A stretch of 64,000 nucleotides of DNA from Hyphomicrobiales bacterium (lineage in GTDB: Bacteria > Pseudomonadota > Alphaproteobacteria > Rhizobiales > Rhizobiaceae): positions 205,806 to 269,805 of the forward strand of contig UCHV01000011.1 of assembly GCA_900472395.1 (NCBI GenBank). The letters run 5' to 3'. The notes beneath the pieces are model-generated. The model was not told where the DNA came from. It searched no databases and worked only from the letters and a program-made list of their open reading frames with translations. This document shows positions 7,916 to 17,341 of the stretch, piece by piece. Both the position numbers and the translations under genes were made by a program. Within the stretch, counting starts at the first letter, position 1. Each line of letters begins with the position of its first letter.

Positions 7916-10720
7916 GTGCTACCGTTGTTTCCCTTAGTGATTTTCGTTCTGATCATCATCGGCCTTGCTCTTCAGCGAAGCATGGCCAAGCGGGTCGACA
8001 GGCTGGAGAAGGAAATCAAGGCGCTGCAGGCACGCGTTACCGGCATGACGCTGGCTGCGACGCCCGCGCAGGCAGCGGAGACCGAGGCTGCCGAGCCTCT
8101 GGCGATAACGCAGACCGCGCCTGAAGAACTTCGGAGCGAAACATCTGAAGCAACTGCGGAGCCGCAGATCGCAGCAACAACGTCGGCAATCGACACTCCG
8201 GCTCTGCAGGACGTCTCCACACCTTCGCCGGAAACGCAGCCTGCCGGGTCTGATGTCACCTCGGCCCCCGAACAGGAAGAACGCGAAAGCTTCGAAAGCT
8301 GGCTCGGTGCCCGTTGGGCCGTCTGGGTTGGCGGACTGGCGCTGGCGCTCGGCGGCCTTTTCCTCGTGAAATACACGATCGAAGCGGGCCTGCTCGGCCC
8401 GGCCGCCCGCCTCAGCCTGGCTGCATTGTTCGGCCTCGTTCTGATCGCGGGCGGTGAGATCATCCGTCGCCGCGCCATGCCGGAACTTTCCGGCCGCTTT
8501 GGGAACGCGATGATTCCCGGAGCGCTTACGGCTGCCGGTACGGTAACATTGATGGGCGCCACCTTTGCCGCCTACGCCGTTTATGAATTTATCGACCCGA
8601 CGACGGCCTTCGCGGTCCTGGCGTTGGTATCCTTCGCCACCATCGCATTATCGCTTCTGCACGGACAGGCACTGGCAGGTCTCGGCCTGCTTGCCTCTCT
8701 GGTAACTCCGGCACTGGTGGCCACGGACAACCCCAGCGCCAATGCACTGTTCGGCTTCCTTGCCATCGTCTGGTTCGCCGTGAACGCCGCCTCCCGCATC
8801 CGCCAGTGGACTGTCGTGCCGACGCTTGCCAATGTCGGGCTGGGTTTATGGTCCCTCGCGTATCTCGCAGGATCGGCGCACGATACCACGATGCTTCAGC
8901 CAACGCTGGCGCTGCTCGTCATGCTGGCTGCCACCTGCTTTTACTGGCCCGGCCGTTATGCCAGCCTGATCGGTCCGGAAAAAGCCGGCATATCCACCCT
9001 TCTCGGCCGCATGCCGTTGCAAACCACGCTTTCGGTATCGCTGGTCACGGCGCTATTTTCACTTGCCATGCTCGGATCGGAGCCAAAGGGCGCGTTCGAT
9101 CTACTGGCTTGCGCGTTCGTGCTTCTTGCTGCACTGGCCGCAACGGGCGCAATCCGTACCTATGCGGTTTGGGCCGTGCTTCTTGCAGCAACGGGCGCGG
9201 TGCTGGGCATGACCATCGTGGCGTCCAGCTGGGCCGACATCGTTCCCGTCCTCCTTGACGGCCAGACCCCGGCCGTCACCACGATGGCAGAACCGCATGT
9301 GTGGGTCTATCTGCTGTTCGGTGCGGTTTTCCCTGCGCTCGGCTTCGTTTTCCTGAAGCGGTTCCGGCAAAGCGAACCGGATTTTTCCATCCTCTGGGCT
9401 TTCGTGATGCCGGCCGTGCCGGTGGCTATCGCCACGATCAGCTTCTTCAATTTCGGCAATCTCAACCGCGACTGGACACACGGGCTTTATGGCATTGGTC
9501 TCGGCCTGGTGTTTCTGGCAGGCGCCGACTGGCTGTTCCGCCGCAGCGAGGACACCCGCGAAGACAAGATCGACTGGCCGGCCAATCTGCTCGTTGCCGG
9601 TTCTTTCGCAGGCTTCACGCTGGCGCTGCACACGCTCACCAACGGCATCGTCACCACGATCGCGCTGTCTGTCCTCGGCTTCCTTTATGTGCTCATCATG
9701 CGCTTGCGCCCGTGGCCGTCGCTGCCGTGGATGATGGCCGCTGCCACTCTCATCGTCTTCGGCCGTATCGCCTGGGAGCCGACCGTTATCGGCGCCAACA
9801 GCCTGGGCACCACGCCGTTCTTCAACGCGCTGCTGCCGGGCTACGGCATCCCGGCGCTGCTGGCCGTTGCATCGGCGTGGATACTGCGCAATTCCAGCGA
9901 TTTCCGCATCCGCAACATCATGCAGGCGCTGGCCTCGCTTTCGGCACTGATCACGGTTGCGGTCCTGGTGCGCCACGCCATGAATGGCGGCACGCTGGAA
10001 ACCACCGTTCCGACACTCGGCGAACAGTCTATCTATACACTGATCACCGTCGGGTTCTCCGGCATACTGATGATGCTCGACCTGAAATCGCCAAGCCCGG
10101 TCTTCCGCTTCGGCTCGATGATTGCAGGCGTTCTCGCCACCGCAAACGTCCTCTCGCTGCATCTGATCGGCCTCAACCCCTACATCACCGGCGAAGGCAC
10201 CGGCCCATGGCCGTTCGTCAACCTTCTGCTTCTCGGTTATCTCATGCCGGCGCTGGCCTATGGCCTCGTCGCCCATCTTGCGCGTGAACGCCGGCCCATG
10301 CCTTATGTGCTGATGCTGGCGATTGCCGGAGGCGTGCTGGGCTTCACCTGGGCCACGCTATCGGTACGGCGTTTCTGGCAGGGCGAGAACATCGCCGACT
10401 GGAAGGGGTTCATGGCGGCCGAAACCTACACCTATTCGGTGGTCTGGCTGCTGCTCGGCATCGCTCTGCTTATCCTCGGCTCGCGTTTCAACCAGCGCGC
10501 GCTGCGGCTTGCTTCGGCTGCTCTGGTGCTGGTCGCGGTCCTGAAAGTCTTCCTGATCGACATGTCGAACCTCGAAGGCATCCTGCGGGCGCTCTCCTTC
10601 ATGGGACTTGGTGTGGTGTTGATCGGTATAGGGCTTTTCTACCAGCGCATTCTGGTGAAAAAAGACGGCAACAAACGCCCTGTCGATTCTGTCGGCGCCA
10701 CTGAAGGACCGATCTTGTGA
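7916..10720 (+). CDS. DUF2339 polytopic membrane protein
   Basis: A 934-residue giant membrane protein with a GTG start at 7916. After one N-terminal membrane helix comes a short coiled coil (MAKRVDRLEKEIKALQARV) and an Ala/Glu/Thr-rich linker to about residue 120. The block ESFESWLGARWAVWVGGLAL then opens a long series of more than twenty hydrophobic segments running to the end. That layout and the WLGARWAVWVGG motif are those of the DUF2339 family. The function is unknown. The stop overlaps the GTG of the next gene, an HD protein, so the two are translationally coupled. Confidence 0.88.
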   Translation: MLPLFPLVIFVLIIIGLALQRSMAKRVDRLEKEIKALQARVTGMTLAATPAQAAETEAAEPLAITQTAPEELRSETSEATAEPQIAATTSAIDTPALQDVSTPSPETQPAGSDVTSAPEQEERESFESWLGARWAVWVGGLALALGGLFLVKYTIEAGLLGPAARLSLAALFGLVLIAGGEIIRRRAMPELSGRFGNAMIPGALTAAGTVTLMGATFAAYAVYEFIDPTTAFAVLALVSFATIALSLLHGQALAGLGLLASLVTPALVATDNPSANALFGFLAIVWFAVNAASRIRQWTVVPTLANVGLGLWSLAYLAGSAHDTTMLQPTLALLVMLAATCFYWPGRYASLIGPEKAGISTLLGRMPLQTTLSVSLVTALFSLAMLGSEPKGAFDLLACAFVLLAALAATGAIRTYAVWAVLLAATGAVLGMTIVASSWADIVPVLLDGQTPAVTTMAEPHVWVYLLFGAVFPALGFVFLKRFRQSEPDFSILWAFVMPAVPVAIATISFFNFGNLNRDWTHGLYGIGLGLVFLAGADWLFRRSEDTREDKIDWPANLLVAGSFAGFTLALHTLTNGIVTTIALSVLGFLYVLIMRLRPWPSLPWMMAAATLIVFGRIAWEPTVIGANSLGTTPFFNALLPGYGIPALLAVASAWILRNSSDFRIRNIMQALASLSALITVAVLVRHAMNGGTLETTVPTLGEQSIYTLITVGFSGILMMLDLKSPSPVFRFGSMIAGVLATANVLSLHLIGLNPYITGEGTGPWPFVNLLLLGYLMPALAYGLVAHLARERRPMPYVLMLAIAGGVLGFTWATLSVRRFWQGENIADWKGFMAAETYTYSVVWLLLGIALLILGSRFNQRALRLASAALVLVAVLKVFLIDMSNLEGILRALSFMGLGVVLIGIGLFYQRILVKKDGNKRPVDSVGATEGPIL

Positions 10721-11373
10721 CCCATTCGCTTGCGGCGGCATTTGCGCCCTACGAGGCGCTTGCCGCCCAGCTTATCCCGTTTGCCACGGAAGGCGACGAC
10801 GGGTCGCATGACATTGCGCATATCCTGCGCGTGTTCAGAAACGCCATGCGCATCCATGCCAGGGAAGGTGGAAACGGTTCCGTGCTTGCCGCATCCGTGC
10901 TGCTGCACGATTGCGTGGCGGTAGAAAAGAACTCGCCGCTCAGGGCGCAGGCCTCCCGCCTTGCTGCGGAAAAGGCATCGATGATCCTGGCCGGGCTCGG
11001 CTGGAGCATTACAGAAACCGAGGCCGTTGCGCACGCCATTACCACCCACAGTTTTTCCGCCAATCTCGCGCCGGAAACAGTCGAGGCCAAAATTTTGCAG
11101 GATGCCGACCGGCTGGATGCGATCGGAATGGTTGGCGCTGCTCGCTGCTTTTATATTGCCGGGCGTCTGGCATCCGGCCTCTACGACCCGATCGATCCGC
11201 TGGCGAAGGAACGCGCACTCGATGACAAGAGCTATGCAATCGATCATTTCGAAGTCAAACTCTTCAAGCTCGCCGATGGTTTCCAGACCGAAGCGGGCCG
11301 TGAACTGGCAGCGGAACGGCATGCGCGACTGAAAACCATTCGCGACATGTTTCTGGATGAAATCGAGGGGTAA
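10717..11373 (+). CDS. HD-domain phosphohydrolase
   Basis: A 218-residue HD protein with GTG start overlapping the DUF2339 stop. The metal-binding series is visible: GSHDIAHILRVFRNA (His with HD-like pair), SVLLHDCVAV (HD), the ITTHSFS block and ILQDADRLDAIGMVG (the late Asp). This order is that of the YedJ-like uncharacterised HD phosphohydrolases. The natural substrate is unknown. Its stop is three bases before the start of the MOSC gene, so DUF2339, HD and MOSC form one probable operon. Confidence 0.88.
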   Translation: MTHSLAAAFAPYEALAAQLIPFATEGDDGSHDIAHILRVFRNAMRIHAREGGNGSVLAASVLLHDCVAVEKNSPLRAQASRLAAEKASMILAGLGWSITETEAVAHAITTHSFSANLAPETVEAKILQDADRLDAIGMVGAARCFYIAGRLASGLYDPIDPLAKERALDDKSYAIDHFEVKLFKLADGFQTEAGRELAAERHARLKTIRDMFLDEIEG

Positions 11374-11376
11374 GAC

Positions 11377-12234
11377 ATGCGTATCACCGAGCTCCATCGC
11401 TACCCCCTGAAAAGCGGCAGAGGCATTGCGCTGACGGAGGCACAGATCACGGCGGCCGGCATTCCCGGGGACCGTGTGATGATGTTGACCGACCCTGACG
11501 GAAAGTTTTTCACCCAGCGGGAGCTTCAGGCTCTGGCCCAGGTGAAAGCGGCCCCGGTCGATGCTTCCGGTGCGACACGGCTTGCCATCGACGGCAAGGG
11601 CGAAATCGACATCGCCTTCAACGACCCCAACCGCCGCCTCGATGTTGTCGTTTGGAAATCGAATGTTTCCGCGGCACTTGCAGAGGATGCCGTCAACGCC
11701 ACGTTATCCGGCTGGCTGGAGCGCGACGTGCGCCTTGTTTTCTTCGATGAACACGCCAACCGCGCCGCCTCGCCGGAATGGGCCGGCGACAACTCACCGG
11801 TCACCTTTGCGGATGGTTATCAGGTGTTGATCACAACAACCGGATCTCTGGCGGCTCTTAACGCGAACATGCTGGCGAATGGCGAAGAGCCGGTCGGCAT
11901 GGAGCGCTTTCGGCCCAATATCGTCATCGACCATGACGAACCTTGGGCGGAAGACAATTGGGCGGCAATAGAAATAGGCGGAATCCGCTTCGATTTCGTC
12001 AAACCCTGCGCCCGCTGCATCATGACCACGCAGGATCAGCAGACCGGTTCGCGCGATGTGCCAAGCCCGATGCCCGCCATGGGGCGCATCCGCATGTCGG
12101 CTGACCGCCGTGTTCCCGGCCCGCTGTTCGGCTGGAATGCCGTGCCGCGCAGCGAGGGACATGTCAGCATCGGCGATACCGCCAGGATCGTGGAGAACCG
12201 CGCGGAAAGCTGGGCGATCAAACGCCGCGCCTGA
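11377..12234 (+). CDS. MOSC-domain protein (YcbX-like)
   Basis: A 285-residue protein with an N-terminal MOSC beta-barrel domain (ELHRYPLKSGRGIALTEAQI, then GDRVMMLTD) and a C-terminal MOSC domain with MERFRPNIVID and the cysteine motif KPCARCIMTT. The conserved Cys is the one expected to carry sulfur or to bind molybdenum cofactor. Relatives such as E. coli YcbX detoxify N-hydroxylated bases in a molybdenum-dependent way, which is a known property of that relative, not shown here. It follows the HD gene by three bases. No 2Fe-2S ferredoxin domain is attached, unlike full-length YcbX. Confidence 0.88.
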   Translation: MRITELHRYPLKSGRGIALTEAQITAAGIPGDRVMMLTDPDGKFFTQRELQALAQVKAAPVDASGATRLAIDGKGEIDIAFNDPNRRLDVVVWKSNVSAALAEDAVNATLSGWLERDVRLVFFDEHANRAASPEWAGDNSPVTFADGYQVLITTTGSLAALNANMLANGEEPVGMERFRPNIVIDHDEPWAEDNWAAIEIGGIRFDFVKPCARCIMTTQDQQTGSRDVPSPMPAMGRIRMSADRRVPGPLFGWNAVPRSEGHVSIGDTARIVENRAESWAIKRRA

Positions 12235-12444
12235 ACCGTTTTCCGAACCGATCAACGGATCGGATCCGCATTTCTGTCACAGCCGTACCGATAACAGGCA
12301 AGGTCCGCTTGACCTGAGGCTGTCATTGCTCGACACAGCAATGATCAGGCGAGGTGATCGACCGTCTGGCGCGGGAGGGGAAGATCTTCACCCTGCCCTT
12401 ATGCCCGGACGTCAAGATTGTCCGCACCCCAGAGATTACGTCCC

Positions 12445-13341
12445 ATGACACCTCGTACCACCGGCCTGCTCTTCGCTCTTATGGCTGTGAGCATCTTTGC
12501 GGTTCAGGATGGTATTTCCAAACATCTGGGCACGGCCTATCCGCCAATCTTCATCACCATGATCCGCTTCTGGGCGTTTGCCGGCTTCGCGCTGTTTCTG
12601 ACCAGTCGCGCCACCGGCGGACTGAAACAGACCGTCAATGCCAAGCGGCCAGTGCTGCAGATCATCCGCGGCGTACTGCTCGTTTCGCAGATCGTCATTT
12701 CCGTCTTTGCGTTTTCACGCGTCGGCCTGGCGCAAAGCCACACGATCTTTGCCGCCGCCCCTCTCGTGGTTGCGTGCCTGTCGGTGCCCATCCTCGGTGA
12801 AAAGGTCGGCTGGCGACGCTGGACGGCGATCGGTGTCGGTTTCATCGGCATCCTGATGATCATCAACCCGTTGCATGCCAGCTTTGACATCAAGATCGTC
12901 ATACCGATGATCAGCACCACGATGTTCGCGCTCTATTCTGTCCTGACACGGCTCGGCAGCCGTGCGGATACATCGGCCACCGCATTCTTCTACACCGGCG
13001 TTGCAGGCGCGGCCGCGATCACATTCATCGGGCCATTCTACTGGACACATATCACCCTCGGCGACTGGCTCTGGATGATCGTTTTGTGCATCACCGGCAT
13101 AACCGGCCATTACCTGCTGATCCGTGCCTATTCCATGCTTGATGCTGTCGCCGTACAACCGATATTCTACGTCCAGACGGTCCTCGTTTGCCTGATCGGC
13201 GTGTTCATCTTCGACGAGGTGATGACGCTCAACATGGTTGCCGGCAGTTGCATCGTCATCGGCGCGGGTGGCTTTACGCTTTGGCGTGAAAGCCGGCTTG
13301 GCCGCAAGCAAGCCCAAGTGGACCCTCCGGGCTCACCTTAA
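12445..13341 (+). CDS. EamA/DMT family transporter
   Basis: A 298-residue protein with ten predicted membrane segments made of two EamA repeats: FALMAVSIFAVQDGISKHLG opens the first and PMISTTMFALYSVLTRLGSR the second. The repeat ends HTIFAAAPLVVACLSVPILG and VQPIFYVQTVLVCLIGVFIF carry the usual late-helix prolines. Start at the ATG 12445; an in-frame TTG at 12418 is less likely. Members export or import amino acids and other small metabolites; the substrate is not evident. It stands alone, 210 bases after the MOSC gene. Confidence 0.88.
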   Translation: MTPRTTGLLFALMAVSIFAVQDGISKHLGTAYPPIFITMIRFWAFAGFALFLTSRATGGLKQTVNAKRPVLQIIRGVLLVSQIVISVFAFSRVGLAQSHTIFAAAPLVVACLSVPILGEKVGWRRWTAIGVGFIGILMIINPLHASFDIKIVIPMISTTMFALYSVLTRLGSRADTSATAFFYTGVAGAAAITFIGPFYWTHITLGDWLWMIVLCITGITGHYLLIRAYSMLDAVAVQPIFYVQTVLVCLIGVFIFDEVMTLNMVAGSCIVIGAGGFTLWRESRLGRKQAQVDPPGSP

Positions 13342-13554
13342 GCAACTATCCATTAACCACGAAAAATAACCAATATTTCGATTTGGTTACGCGCAGTATT
13401 TCGCGTTAACTATAAATGTTACTTGCGTACTTAAGCACACGTTAAGGTTAGCGACCTATAAATCACAACGTCGCAAGCTGCTCTGCCGGTAACCATGCTT
13501 CGGTTGGCAGACATGTCTCGGCGGCGTGATTATCCGTTTCGTGTAGAGCGTAGT

Positions 13555-14532
13555 ATGTATAGTATAATCACCAATTCAGCCGCTCAGGCGGCCCTCGGAA
13601 CATTGCGGTCGATCAGTCACGAGCTGGACCAGAGCAGAGACCGTGTGACCACTGGTTATAGGGTCGGACAGGCCTCTGACGATGCCGCCTACTGGTCCAT
13701 CGCCAGCACCATGAAATCCGACGACAAGGCGATGTCGGCCGTGCAGGACGCATTGAGCCTTGGCGCCGCCACCGTCGACATTGCCTATAACGGCCTCAAC
13801 TCCTCCATTGACGTGGTGGATGAGATCAAGGCGAAACTGGTGGCAGCCAGCGAACCGGGCGTGGACAAGGACAAGGTCAACAAGGAGATCACCCAGCTGA
13901 AGGATCAGCTGGTGGCAATCGCCAAATCTTCGACCTTCAATAACGTCAACTGGCTGAATATCAGCGACAAAACGGAATCGACCGTGCAGGTGGTTGGATC
14001 ATTTACCCGCGACACCAATCGCATCGTCACCATGCAGACCATCAATTTCGACATCTATGGCGGCGCGACCACCGGTGAGGTACTGGGTCTTGTCGACGGT
14101 CGGACCTCCTCTACAGGTGGAGGAGCCGGCATCCTGACCAGCACCCATTTTGCGCAAGCCGCCAGCGCCGGCAGCAACTGGGTTCTGCACGTGAACGACA
14201 GCAACGCAGCCAGTGCGACGGAAATCGAGCTCACGTCGTCCACCAGCAATGACGATCTCGACGAGATGATCAACGTGGTCGACAAGATGTTGCTGCAACT
14301 GACCAATGCCGGCGCGGATTACGGCGCGCTCAAGATGCGCATCGACCTGCAATCGGAATTTGTCGGGGCATTGCGTGACTGGACAAGCAAGGGTGTCAGC
14401 GCGCTCATCGATGCCGACATGGATGAGGAAGCCACCCGGCTGAAGGCATTGCAGGCGCGCGAGCAACTGACAACGCAGGCGCTTTCAATCGCCAACTCAA
14501 CCCCGAGCACACTTCTGCAGCTATTCCGGTAA
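13555..14532 (+). CDS. Flagellin (orphan copy)
   Basis: A 325-residue flagellin. The N-terminal D0/D1 block (MYSIITNSAAQAALGTLRSI, then SRDRVTTGYRVGQASDDAAYW) and the C-terminal block (GALKMRIDLQSEFVGALRDW, ending TPSTLLQLFR) are conserved and enclose a Ser/Thr/Gly-rich variable centre. The start is placed at 13555 because flagellins begin at this M-x-S-I-x-TN motif; the frame is open 20 codons upstream. No other flagellar gene is nearby, so this is an isolated copy like the minor flagellins of rhizobia. The 213 bases upstream are AT-rich and must hold the promoter, which I could not define. Confidence 0.92.
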   Translation: MYSIITNSAAQAALGTLRSISHELDQSRDRVTTGYRVGQASDDAAYWSIASTMKSDDKAMSAVQDALSLGAATVDIAYNGLNSSIDVVDEIKAKLVAASEPGVDKDKVNKEITQLKDQLVAIAKSSTFNNVNWLNISDKTESTVQVVGSFTRDTNRIVTMQTINFDIYGGATTGEVLGLVDGRTSSTGGGAGILTSTHFAQAASAGSNWVLHVNDSNAASATEIELTSSTSNDDLDEMINVVDKMLLQLTNAGADYGALKMRIDLQSEFVGALRDWTSKGVSALIDADMDEEATRLKALQAREQLTTQALSIANSTPSTLLQLFR

Positions 14533-14544
14533 TTCCCGGTCAGC

Positions 14545-14578
14545 GGCTACACATCATCAATAGCGGTGATGTGTAGCC
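14545..14578 (+). terminator. Hairpin after flagellin gene
   Basis: Perfect 12-base arms GGCTACACATCA (14545-14556) and TGATGTGTAGCC (14567-14578) with a ten-base loop, 13 bases after the flagellin stop. There is no T-run directly behind it, so it may stabilise the mRNA end as much as terminate. Confidence 0.5.
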
Positions 14579-14646
14579 TCAGCAAAACTCGCTTTTGCAA
14601 AGTCGCGACCGACGTTATTGTGTCCTCCTTACCCGGAGGACATTCC

Positions 14647-15873
14647 ATGGCGCACGTCGCCCGCCCGCACCTGCCCCTTCTCATCATCACCGCCGGCTCG
14701 CTGATTGCCGTGCTGACCTTTGGCCCGCGCTCGGCCATGGGCTTTTTCCAGCTGCCCATGCTGACAGATACCGGCTGGGACCGCACGACCTTCGGCCTTG
14801 CCATGGCGCTGCAGAACCTTGCCTGGGGTTTGAGCCAGCCGTTTTTCGGCGCCGCCGCCGACAAATACGGCACCGGCCGTGTTCTCGTGCTTTCCGGCAT
14901 CATCTATGCCGCCGGTCTTTTGATGATGTCGCATGCCGCCTCCCCCATGTGGCTGCATATCGGCGGTGGTATTCTGGTGGGGCTTGGCGTGGGCGCCGGT
15001 TCGTTCGGCACCATTCTTTCCGCCTTTGCCCGCAACGTCACACCGCAGCAGCGGTCGATGGCATTCGGCATCGGCACGGCGGCGGGCTCAGCGGGCATGT
15101 TCCTGTTTGCGCCGCTCAGCCAGGCGCTGATCACCAATTACGGCTGGTCCGACAGTCTGGTCATCATGGGGGCCTTGATGCTGCTGGTGCCGCTGCTGGC
15201 CTATCCGCTGCGGGGTAATTCCTCATCCGGCACCCAATCGCAGGTGCAGTTCAAGCAGAGCGCTGGCGAAGCGCTGCGGGAGGCTTTCGGTCACAAGAGC
15301 TATCTTCTGCTCACCAGCGGCTTTTTCGTCTGCGGTTTTCAGGTGGCCTTCATTACCGCGCATTTCCCCGCCTATCTCGGCGACATCGGCATCGATGCCA
15401 AATACGCCGTCATCGCCATGGCGCTGATCGGCTTCTTCAACATCGCCGGGTCGCTCGCCGCCGGCGTCATCGGCCAGCGTTATTCGAAACCGTATTTCCT
15501 GGCATATATCTATATCGGCCGGTCGATTGCCGTGACGGCGTTTCTGCTTCTGCCGCAGTCACCGACTTCGGTGATCATCTTCGCGATCGTCATGGGGCTT
15601 CTGTGGCTTTCGACCGTGCCGCCAACCAATGGTCTCGTCGCCATCATGTTCGGCACCCGCCATCTCGGCATGCTGGGCGGCATCGTGTTCCTATCGCACC
15701 AGGTCGGCTCATTCCTCGGCGTGTGGATGGGCGGCGCGCTCTACGACCGCTTCGGCTCCTACGACATCGTCTGGTGGCTGGGCGTGATCATGGGCTTAGC
15801 TGCCGCCGTCGTACACTGGCCGATCCGCGAAAAGCCGGTGGATCGACCCGAAATCGCCGCTCAGCCGGCCTGA
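14647..15873 (+). CDS. MFS transporter, OxlT/CynX-like
   Basis: A 408-residue transporter with twelve hydrophobic segments. The start at 14647 is set by GGAGGA six bases upstream; a longer frame begins at 14566. Loop 2-3 has the MFS signature region [20 protein letters not shown] and the middle loop is hydrophilic ([20 protein letters not shown]). The [20 protein letters not shown] start and general layout resemble the oxalate/formate or monocarboxylate branch of the superfamily, but the substrate is not certain. The 3' end overlaps the convergent recO gene by 13 bases. Confidence 0.88.
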   Translation: MAHVARPHLPLLIITAGSLIAVLTFGPRSAMGFFQLPMLTDTGWDRTTFGLAMALQNLAWGLSQPFFGAAADKYGTGRVLVLSGIIYAAGLLMMSHAASPMWLHIGGGILVGLGVGAGSFGTILSAFARNVTPQQRSMAFGIGTAAGSAGMFLFAPLSQALITNYGWSDSLVIMGALMLLVPLLAYPLRGNSSSGTQSQVQFKQSAGEALREAFGHKSYLLLTSGFFVCGFQVAFITAHFPAYLGDIGIDAKYAVIAMALIGFFNIAGSLAAGVIGQRYSKPYFLAYIYIGRSIAVTAFLLLPQSPTSVIIFAIVMGLLWLSTVPPTNGLVAIMFGTRHLGMLGGIVFLSHQVGSFLGVWMGGALYDRFGSYDIVWWLGVIMGLAAAVVHWPIREKPVDRPEIAAQPA

Positions 15874-16622
15874 CGCTCACGCTCCTCGCGAGCCTTGGCA
15901 ATCGCCTTCAACGCCGCCTGCACGAAACCGTCGCGGGCGGCGTTTTCCGTCAGCCCGCGTGGCTCATAGACATGGCGATGCAGGAAAAAGCCGGTCAGCC
16001 GAAAGGCTTCGGCCATCGTATCGCGATCGGCGGATTTGGCGGTCCCCTGCCCCAGAAATCCCGGCAGTGCCAACATGCGGTCGGCATAAGGCGCACCGGC
16101 ATCGCGAGAAACGGCCTTGCCGCTTTTCGGCGAAACATAAACCAGTTCGTCACGGCGGCCGGTGGCAGCGCATTCGGAAAGATCCAGCCCGTAACCGAGG
16201 TCGTTCAGCACAGCCAGTTCGAAACGCACGAACAGTTCGCCAGCGTCGATTGGGTCTTCCATATGCTCGAGAATGATATCCAGCGCTTCATATAGATGCG
16301 GGTGCGGATCGCGCTCGGGCAGCAGACGCAGGAGCGCGCCCATGGCCTGCACGCCATAAACTGCGGTCGCGGTTTCCATCAGCCGGGCTGCACGCAGGCG
16401 CACAGGCTCCACCTTGAACTCACCGAGGTGTTCATCCAGCCGTGCGCGCCAGACCACCTCGACGCGATTGCCCGGCTGCAGCACCGGCTGCATGGTTCGC
16501 GAGCGGCCGCCGCGCACCATGCCGAGATGACGGCCGCGATCACGCGTCATCACCTCGACAAGGACGCTGCTCTCGCCGTGCCGCCTGACGCCTAATATGA
16601 TCGCTTCGCTCTGCCACTGCAT
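15861..16622 (-). CDS. recO: DNA repair protein RecO
   Basis: A 253-residue RecO. The N-terminal OB fold starts [20 protein letters not shown] and continues [15 protein letters not shown], followed by the helical domain with [20 protein letters not shown] and [14 protein letters not shown]. RecO anneals ssDNA and loads RecA with RecR in the RecF pathway. The reading frame is open for 44 codons upstream, but only the ATG at 16622 gives the family start. The usual zinc-binding Cys set of some RecO proteins is reduced here to one Cys, as in other rhizobial copies. It ends overlapping the MFS gene. Confidence 0.95.
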   Translation of the reverse strand: MQWQSEAIILGVRRHGESSVLVEVMTRDRGRHLGMVRGGRSRTMQPVLQPGNRVEVVWRARLDEHLGEFKVEPVRLRAARLMETATAVYGVQAMGALLRLLPERDPHPHLYEALDIILEHMEDPIDAGELFVRFELAVLNDLGYGLDLSECAATGRRDELVYVSPKSGKAVSRDAGAPYADRMLALPGFLGQGTAKSADRDTMAEAFRLTGFFLHRHVYEPRGLTENAARDGFVQAALKAIAKAREERERQAG

Positions 16623-16816
16623 GAGATGTTGGTTCTGGTCCCTGAAATGCCGATTCCAGTTTAGGCGATAAGTGGTTCGGAATGAATTGTTTTCGGATGG
16701 CCCCGGCACTTCCGCCGGTTGGCGCAAAATGTTCCGGGCATCAGACGGAACCAATTGCCACGCTCGCGTGTTCCAGCGGAAACAGAATTTCCAAACAGAA
16801 TTCCAGGGGAGATTTC

Positions 16817-17206
16817 ATGAAATACGCTCTCGCCGCCGCCGCTCTCATGCTTGTTCCGTCCGTCACGCTGAAGGCGTCTCCCGCGCTTGCGCAATCCAAG
16901 GAACTGGAAAACGCCTGCATGACGGTTGCCAAGAATTTTCTGATGACGCCGGTCCTCAATACCGGGACGGTACAGTCTTTTCCGGAACTCGACCCGCCCG
17001 GCGCCCGGCTGACCTATTCGACCCGCGATAACCCCAAGCCTAACGATTTCACCAGCACGATCGATTGCGAATTCGACAAGGCAACCGCGCCTTTCGGCAT
17101 CAAGAAGTTCTGCATCTCCGCCACATGTTATTCGGCAGACGAGCAGGACCAGGACAATCGCCGGCGTTATCTGGAAATCAAGGCGCTGATGGATAGGAAG
17201 AAGTAA
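16817..17206 (+). CDS. Small secreted Cys-containing protein, unknown
   Basis: A 129-residue protein with an AGGGGAGA ribosome binding site and a signal peptide (MKYALAAAALMLVPSVTLKA, cleavage near SPALA). The mature part is about 100 residues and has four Cys (NACMTVAKN, IDCEFD, KKFCISATCYS), which suggests disulfides in the periplasm. No known domain is recognised. It is flanked by recO on the other strand and by a palindromic repeat cluster. The frame continues 45 codons upstream, but this start is the only one giving a signal peptide. Confidence 0.72.
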   Translation: MKYALAAAALMLVPSVTLKASPALAQSKELENACMTVAKNFLMTPVLNTGTVQSFPELDPPGARLTYSTRDNPKPNDFTSTIDCEFDKATAPFGIKKFCISATCYSADEQDQDNRRRYLEIKALMDRKK

Positions 17207-17230
17207 AGGCGGAAGCGCCCTACACACCTC

Positions 17231-17332
17231 CGTGGTCCTCGGGCTTGCCCCGAGGATCTGCTGAGCGTCATTATCTGCGTGATTAGATCCTCGGGACAAG
17301 CCCGAGGATGACGGTCGGGGGCTTTGTGGCCC
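17231..17332. repeat. Inverted pair of rhizobial intergenic palindromic repeats
   Basis: Two copies of TCCTCGGGCTTG(C/T)CCCGAGGAT lie in opposite orientation at 17236-17257 and 17287-17309. Each is itself a hairpin with 8-9 base arms and a five-base loop. A third hairpin made of GGGGGC and GCCCC follows at about 17316-17332. I recognise the unit GTCATCCTCGGGCTTGTCCC as a palindrome dispersed between genes in many Rhizobiales genomes. The block sits between a plus-strand gene end (17206) and the era stop (17342), so it can also serve as a bidirectional terminator. Confidence 0.75.
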
Positions 17333-17341
17333 CACAAGCTT

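Noticed and set aside
9101..10287. Frames of 391 codons (minus) and 328 codons (plus) within the DUF2339 gene
   Set aside because: Shadow frames with Arg/His/Gly-rich composition and no domain; the DUF2339 frame has a continuous membrane pattern.
12354..12800. 148-codon plus frame starting GTG before the DMT transporter
   Set aside because: It has a weak site and runs into the transporter in another frame. The first residues look protein-like but no family is seen.
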